Origin: an uncultured Chitinophagaceae bacterium
GTDB taxonomy: Bacteria; Bacteroidota; Bacteroidia; Chitinophagales; Chitinophagaceae
DNA length: 9,268 nt
Assembly: GCA_946885335.1 (NCBI GenBank)
Contig: CAMPGG010000123.1
Location: forward strand, 1-9,268
Reading direction: 5' to 3'
Shown: positions 6,144 through 9,268 of the stretch, one piece after another
Numbering within the stretch: the stretch's first letter is position 1
How the letters are laid out: each line of letters begins with the position of its first letter
The notes under the pieces: model-generated
What the model saw: the letters and a program-made list of their open reading frames with translations, nothing else
The model's database searches: none
What the model was told of the DNA's origin: nothing
Position numbers and translations under genes: made by a program

Positions 6144-6611
6144 ATGAAATACAATAATCTTTTAGGATCGGTTTCCAGCTATATTGTTTTGTTTGCTGCG
6201 TCATTTACGTTTTTCACTCAAAATTTAAAAACAAAAGCAAGCAGTTCAGTAGAATCCATTGTATATACTTTACCTGTTTCGTTTACGGAATTAAAGACCG
6301 GCGAAAAGGCTGCTTTTAAAGTGTCTTTTGGCAAGTATGGTTGTACCGCAACCAAATACCGGAATGGCAGTTATGAATACATTTCAAGAGGATCCTTTAC
6401 GTTAAATAAAGACGGAAAATATAATTATACTGCGGCTGAAAAATCCAGTTCAGGGACATTTACCATAGATAAAAAAGGAAACCTGCATTTTAAAGGAGGT
6501 TATTTTAACGGAGGAATAGCAGAGAGAATTGACAGGTTGAATAATTTTTTACTTGTATTTCCTGCCAATCCTGATAGTCGCTGGACCTGCAGGCTGGCGA
6601 TCAATAAATAA
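6144..6611 (+). CDS. Small secreted protein of unknown function
   Basis: I do not recognise a named family. The 155-residue product begins with MKYNNLL and a hydrophobic core (about residues 6-25), then TQNLKTKASSS, which fits a Sec signal peptide with cleavage near Ala32. No lipobox cysteine is present, so it is probably periplasmic or exported. The mature part is rich in Gly, Tyr, Lys and alternating strand-like stretches: YRNGSYEYISRGSFTLNKDG (72-91), GTFTIDKKGNLHFKGGYFNG (104-123), and a C-terminal SRWTC. Two cysteines, Cys67 and Cys149, bracket the domain and could form a disulfide closing a beta-sandwich or barrel. It is the only plus-strand gene here, divergent from the kinase operon and converging on the NTF2-like gene. 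The start is the ATG at 6144; a TTG two codons earlier (6138) is less likely because no ribosome site favours it. Confidence 0.8.
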   Translation: MKYNNLLGSVSSYIVLFAASFTFFTQNLKTKASSSVESIVYTLPVSFTELKTGEKAAFKVSFGKYGCTATKYRNGSYEYISRGSFTLNKDGKYNYTAAEKSSSGTFTIDKKGNLHFKGGYFNGGIAERIDRLNNFLLVFPANPDSRWTCRLAINK

Positions 6612-6628
6612 ACCGGGATCTTTTATTT
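6606..6628. terminator. Weak symmetric stem overlapping two convergent stop codons
   Basis: AAATAAA (6606-6612) and TTTATTT (6622-6628) form a 7-bp all-A/T stem around a 9-nt GC-containing loop. Both stop codons of the converging genes (6609-6611 plus, 6623-6625 minus) lie in the arms. It could act as a minimal two-way terminator, but an all-A/T stem is weak and no long U-tract follows. Confidence 0.25.
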
Positions 6629-6994
6629 CTTTGCTGGAGTCAGCATAGTATGCACACAAAGCCATTGTCCGTTCTTCCGAATAAAAATACTGGTTGACCA
6701 TTCATACAATTCAAACGATTGTCCCTTATAATTCCCCGCACTTGTTCCCCGGCTGGTAACAATACCTGTGTCTTCATAAAATTTAATGCTGGTTTCATCC
6801 GAATCCATTCTGCTATGTGTTAGTTCGCCAGACCTGATAAATGAAAGAAATCTGGATTTGGAAGTGATGCCACCTTCCGTACCAACGAGGATCCAGTCAT
6901 CACTCATAAACTTACTGATTTCATCAGCATCGTTACCAACCATTGCCTGGTCCCAGGCTAAACAAAATTGTAAAAGTTCATCTTCGGTTGTCAT
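6623..6994 (-). CDS. NTF2/SnoaL-like (DUF4440-type) protein
   Basis: Small soluble protein of 123 residues, typical length for a one-domain NTF2-like cone fold. Visible family features are an N-terminal helix with W14 (LAWDQAMVGNDADEISKFM), then MSDDWILVGTEGG (30-42), and the paired C-terminal strands WSTSIFIRKNGQWLCVHTMLTP (99-120), in which Trp111, Cys113 and His115 line the usual pocket region. These proteins range from enzymes (ketosteroid-isomerase-like) to ligand-binding or resistance proteins, so no reaction can be given. It starts at ATG 6994-6992, 35 bp after the stand-alone response regulator on the same strand, and is probably co-transcribed with it. It converges with the secreted-protein gene, with 11 bp between stops. 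Confidence 0.85.
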   Translation of the reverse strand: MTTEDELLQFCLAWDQAMVGNDADEISKFMSDDWILVGTEGGITSKSRFLSFIRSGELTHSRMDSDETSIKFYEDTGIVTSRGTSAGNYKGQSFELYEWSTSIFIRKNGQWLCVHTMLTPAKK

Positions 6995-7029
6995 TACAGG
7001 TTAGTTAATCAATAAAAGAGTTGACCTGG

Positions 7030-7455
7030 TTATTTGATATAATTGGGTGAGACACATTCCTGCCAATATTCAACAATTATTTTGATTGTGCTTTTTAGTT
7101 TATCATAACTGGCAGGTTTGATAAAAAATCCCTGGATCGATTTAGAGTATGCATCCACTACATGTTTTTGTTCTGCGCTGGTTGTAAAAAATAAATAAGG
7201 GATTGATTTTAATCTTAGATCTTCATTGTTATGAACTTTTTCTCTTAATTCAACACCGTTTAACCGGGGCATGTTAATATCTGAAAAAATAATAAACGGT
7301 TCGGTTGCAGTATTAATTAAGTATTCCAGTGCCAACTCACCATCCTTAAAAAAAACAATTTCATTTTTGTAATCAAATTCTTTAAAAATGTCGGATAATA
7401 TTTCCTGGTCATCCGAATCGTCTTCTATAATGATTATAGGGCCGCCTTTGTTCAT
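7030..7455 (-). CDS. Single-domain response regulator (Rcp1-like receiver)
   Basis: Cytoplasmic phospho-acceptor protein of 141 residues consisting of a receiver domain and nothing else. The acidic pocket is Glu11-Asp12-Asp13 (IIIIEDDSDD), the phospho-acceptor Asp59 in FSDINMP, the switch residue Thr91 or Thr92 (FFTTSA), and Lys113 in FIKPAS. The extended loop after the acidic pocket (DDSDDQEI) and the NMPRLNGVEL segment are typical of the Rcp1 group, which receives phosphate from phytochrome-like or hybrid kinases in Bacteroidota and cyanobacteria. With no output domain it must act by protein contact or as a phosphate relay. The ATG at 7455-7453 is the start. The cognate kinase is not evident: the kinase at 4404-5828 has its own receiver next door. 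The NTF2-like gene follows 35 bp downstream. Confidence 0.92.
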   Translation of the reverse strand: MNKGGPIIIIEDDSDDQEILSDIFKEFDYKNEIVFFKDGELALEYLINTATEPFIIFSDINMPRLNGVELREKVHNNEDLRLKSIPYLFFTTSAEQKHVVDAYSKSIQGFFIKPASYDKLKSTIKIIVEYWQECVSPNYIK

Positions 7456-7542
7456 GGGAGATTGGTTTCTTTTATAATGCGACGTAAGGTAGTGGATTTA
7501 AGGTTGATGTTGTGAACTATGGGTTTATACTTAGGCGAACAG

Positions 7543-7567
7543 GATTGGGTTAAACGAGATGGGGTTA
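7543..7567. promoter_or_regulatory. Direct repeat upstream of the response regulator gene
   Basis: GATTGGGTTA (7543-7552) and GATGGGGTTA (7558-7567) are 10-bp direct repeats with one mismatch and 15-bp period, about 90-110 bp upstream of the response regulator start. A related GGGTTT occurs at 7521-7526. Direct repeats of this type can be activator sites, but no regulator is implicated and the evidence is positional only. Confidence 0.25.
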
Positions 7568-7622
7568 GAATTATAAGCCATTTATTCACCTGTTGGAAGA
7601 ATATCTTTTATTCTATTGTTGA

Positions 7623-8702
7623 TTATTTTTTTACTACGTACCAGTTATTCTGGATATCATGTGCAAGTTTGTTTGTTTCAACACTTGAAAATCCTGCCTT
7701 CTGCAAATATTCTTTCGTCAGCTTTTCTCCCCACATGGCGCCAAGTCCCTCACCATTTTGTGCCAGTGAAACCGTCATGCAATGCATGCAGGAAATGGTA
7801 TAAAGAAATGTACCTATGGGGTGATCAATATCTTCTTCCAGGTTTCCTGTACCACTGATATCCTGCATCAGGTAAGTGCCACCGGGTTTTAAAGCAATGC
7901 GAATCCCTTTTAGCACATTCAGCGGTTGGCCCTGGTCATGAATGGCATCAAAGGTGGTAATAAAATCAAATTGTTCAACTGGTGCGTTCTGGTGAAAGTC
8001 TGAAAGATCCTTGATGATAAATTCAACATTCTTCAATTGCATGGCGTTTGCTTCCGCTTTCGCTTTTTCAATGGCTTCAGTAGAAAGATCCATGCCGGTA
8101 AATTTTGACTGCGGGTAGATGGATGCGAGTTTATTAATAATTTTTCCTGAGCCGCAACCAACATCCAGCACCTCTATTCCATCTTTCAATTGATCGGTTA
8201 GCCCGGGAACCAAAGGCAGTATATGTGTTTCCAAAGATGATAAAACTGATTGACCGCTGTCTTCCGCCATTACTTCGTGAAAGCGGTGAAACTTTTCATA
8301 AGAAACGCCTCCGCCTTCCCGGAAACATTTTAAAATATCATCCTCCACTTCACCCATCACCGAAACATATTGTGTAAATACGGCCATGTTATCAGCACCT
8401 GCTTTCCGTGTAAGGTAAGCAGCATGCTCCGCGGGTAGTTTATATAATTTGTCCTTTGGTAAATAATCAATAACACCACTGGTTACCATGGCACCCAGCC
8501 ATTCTCTTACATAGCGTTCATTCAGTTTAGCTGTTTCCGCTATTTCTTCCGATGTTGCAAAATCCATTTGAGATAATCTATCAAACAAACCGGAGCGATG
8601 CCCAATGGAAATCATTAATGCAAGGGAGCTTTTATTTAAAAGATCAATTAGTGAACCTGAGAAAGCTTCGGCGCGGGAAGTATTGAATTCTTTATTCGCC
8701 AT
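7623..8702 (-). CDS. Class I SAM-dependent methyltransferase with winged-helix N-terminal domain (Rv2258c-like)
   Basis: Cytoplasmic methyltransferase of 359 residues. Residues about 27-100 form a winged-helix dimerisation domain with the family signature ISIGHRSGLFDRL (31-43) and LNERYVREWLGAMVTSGV (60-77). The catalytic Rossmann domain follows: SAM motif I VLDVGCGSGK (178-187), GMDLS (203-207), the acidic KDLSDF (231-236), and the post-motif FDAIHDQGQP (251-260). MHCMTVSLAQNGEGLGAMWG (306-325) is a further signature of this subgroup, whose best-known structural member is Mycobacterium Rv2258c. Substrate is unknown for most members. I place the start at the ATG 8702-8700 (MANKEF); the frame extends to a TTG at 8735, but that adds 11 residues without family likeness. 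It appears to be a single-gene unit, with 167 bp to the next gene downstream and 188 bp to the previous gene upstream. Confidence 0.9.
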   Translation of the reverse strand: MANKEFNTSRAEAFSGSLIDLLNKSSLALMISIGHRSGLFDRLSQMDFATSEEIAETAKLNERYVREWLGAMVTSGVIDYLPKDKLYKLPAEHAAYLTRKAGADNMAVFTQYVSVMGEVEDDILKCFREGGGVSYEKFHRFHEVMAEDSGQSVLSSLETHILPLVPGLTDQLKDGIEVLDVGCGSGKIINKLASIYPQSKFTGMDLSTEAIEKAKAEANAMQLKNVEFIIKDLSDFHQNAPVEQFDFITTFDAIHDQGQPLNVLKGIRIALKPGGTYLMQDISGTGNLEEDIDHPIGTFLYTISCMHCMTVSLAQNGEGLGAMWGEKLTKEYLQKAGFSSVETNKLAHDIQNNWYVVKK

Positions 8703-8787
8703 AAATAATAAGTTTAAAGTGATTGGAATGTTCAAAAACTTTTAAAGCTTACTAATCAGGTGCAGGTTAAAGTTAAAAGTAAATTAT

Positions 8788-8879
8788 AATTCAAAATGCA
8801 AAATGAAAAATGCAAAATCTTATGTAAGACAATTTCCTATTGATTAGGAAGAACTAACTAGAAATTTTCATTTTGAATT
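8788..8879. repeat. 92-bp block of heptamer repeats with inverted ends and an internal hairpin
   Basis: The left end AATTCAAAATG (8788-8798) is the exact reverse complement of the right end CATTTTGAATT (8869-8879). The left arm leads into four tandem 7-bp units at 8793-8820: AAAATGC, AAAATGA, AAAATGC, AAAATCT. Between the arms lie a short palindrome TCTTATGTAAGA (8818-8829 region) and a perfect 6+5+6 hairpin TTCCTATTGATTAGGAA (8834-8850). The block starts 12 bp after the DUF1810 stop, so it may work as a 3' hairpin for that gene. Alternatively it is a dispersed short repeat (heptamer/STRR-like or a tiny non-autonomous element). There is no coding capacity. Confidence 0.6.
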
Positions 8880-8890
8880 TTTCTTTCGGA

Positions 8891-9268
8891 TCATCTTTTT
8901 TGACTGGCCAAAATTTCAATCGTTTTACTGTCCCGGGTTCCATTGAAAAACTTGTCTAACACCGTTTGAAAAACAGGATCAGTACCAGGTAATGCTGCAA
9001 ACAGGGTCATGGATGATTTTAGTTTCATATCATCCGGGCTGCCAAAGATTTTATTTGCATCATCTCCAGGATTTTTTATTAGTGCATGGCAAATGCGGAT
9101 CAACCTTTCGCCCAGCACAGGATGCTTTAAATATTCAGCCGCTTCATCTATATTTTTTATGGCATAAAACTTCGATGTTTCGCTGAAGCCCAAACCTTGT
9201 ATCTGGGGAAAGATATACCAGATCCAATGACTTCGTTTTCTGCCTTGACTGATTTCTGCTAATGCAGT
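8891..9268 (-). CDS. DUF1810 family protein, 5' end cut by window
   Basis: Small cytoplasmic protein of unknown function; 125 residues are visible and the frame stays open to the window edge, so the N-terminus (roughly 15-30 residues) is missing. Family signatures are clear: GRKRSHWIWYIFPQIQGLG (9-27), FYAIKNIDEAAEYLKHPVLGERL (34-56), IFGSPDDMKLKSSMTLFA (74-91), and the C-terminal DPVFQTVLDKFFNGTRDSKTIEIL (97-120). A TTG at 9193 must not be taken as the start, because the conserved HWIWYIFPQ motif lies upstream of it. No catalytic function is established for DUF1810. It is transcribed toward the heptamer-repeat block and the methyltransferase gene, 188 bp away. Confidence 0.9.
   Translation of the reverse strand, partial: TALAEISQGRKRSHWIWYIFPQIQGLGFSETSKFYAIKNIDEAAEYLKHPVLGERLIRICHALIKNPGDDANKIFGSPDDMKLKSSMTLFAALPGTDPVFQTVLDKFFNGTRDSKTIEILASQKR

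Noticed and set aside
7519..7858. Plus-strand open frames of 94 and 80 residues starting at 7519 and 7616
   Set aside because: Most of each overlaps the 3' end of the methyltransferase in antisense, and the two overlap each other; no motif supports them.
8703..8735. TTG start at 8735 for the methyltransferase
   Set aside because: It would add 11 residues without likeness to the family; the ATG at 8702 gives the expected N-terminus.
8793..8820. CRISPR-like repeat array
   Set aside because: The 7-bp units are directly tandem with no spacers, and no cas gene is nearby.
8992..9186. Plus-strand 64-residue open frame
   Set aside because: It is antisense to the well-conserved DUF1810 coding region.
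9191..9193. TTG at 9193 as start of the DUF1810 gene
   Set aside because: The conserved RSHWIWYIFPQIQG motif lies upstream in the same open frame, so the gene continues past the window edge.

Overview
This is AT-rich DNA (my impression: under 40% G+C) from a member of the Bacteroidota, most likely a chitinophagaceae-like soil or freshwater bacterium. The basis is gene content and sequence style: FHS-family sugar transporter paired with a NahK-like sugar kinase, almost no Shine-Dalgarno sequences before the start codons, and candidate TAnnTTTG-type promoter elements. No species can be named from the sequence alone. All genes but one lie on the minus strand, and both ends of the window cut a gene.

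Region 1 (1-1760) is a sugar-uptake module. A NahK-like anomeric sugar kinase (539-1630) is followed downstream by the start of an FHS-type MFS sugar symporter (1-421, cut by the window edge). Both genes carry an upstream near-palindrome centred on CpG that resembles a LacI-family operator, so a shared regulator encoded outside the window is plausible.

Region 2 (1759-2586) encodes a six-transmembrane, voltage-gated-type K+ channel with a complete TVGYGD filter and a short CxxC tail.

Region 3 (2720-5828) is the most interesting part. It is a two-gene signalling operon. A soluble sensor kinase with a cyclic-nucleotide-binding-like N-terminal domain (4404-5828) sits 22 bp before a response regulator whose output is a fused glutaredoxin-like plus thioredoxin-reductase-like flavoprotein (2720-4381). 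The phosphorylation residues are intact in both proteins. However, the redox cysteines expected in the thioredoxin-reductase and glutaredoxin domains are both absent. This suggests a phosphorylation-controlled NAD(P)H flavoenzyme acting on an unknown acceptor, not a normal thioredoxin reductase. The pairing is a recurrent architecture as far as I recall, but its job is not established to my knowledge.

Region 4 (5829-6622) is a 315-bp divergent intergenic stretch with several palindromes, then the only plus-strand gene, a small secreted protein of unknown function. It converges with the next gene, leaving 11 bp between the stops.

Region 5 (6623-9268) holds, in transcription order on the minus strand, a DUF1810 protein (5' end cut), a SAM-dependent methyltransferase with a winged-helix N-terminus, a stand-alone Rcp1-like response regulator and an NTF2/SnoaL-like protein. 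A 92-bp block of heptamer repeats with inverted ends lies between the first two. I saw no tRNA, rRNA, CRISPR array, insertion sequence or integrase.
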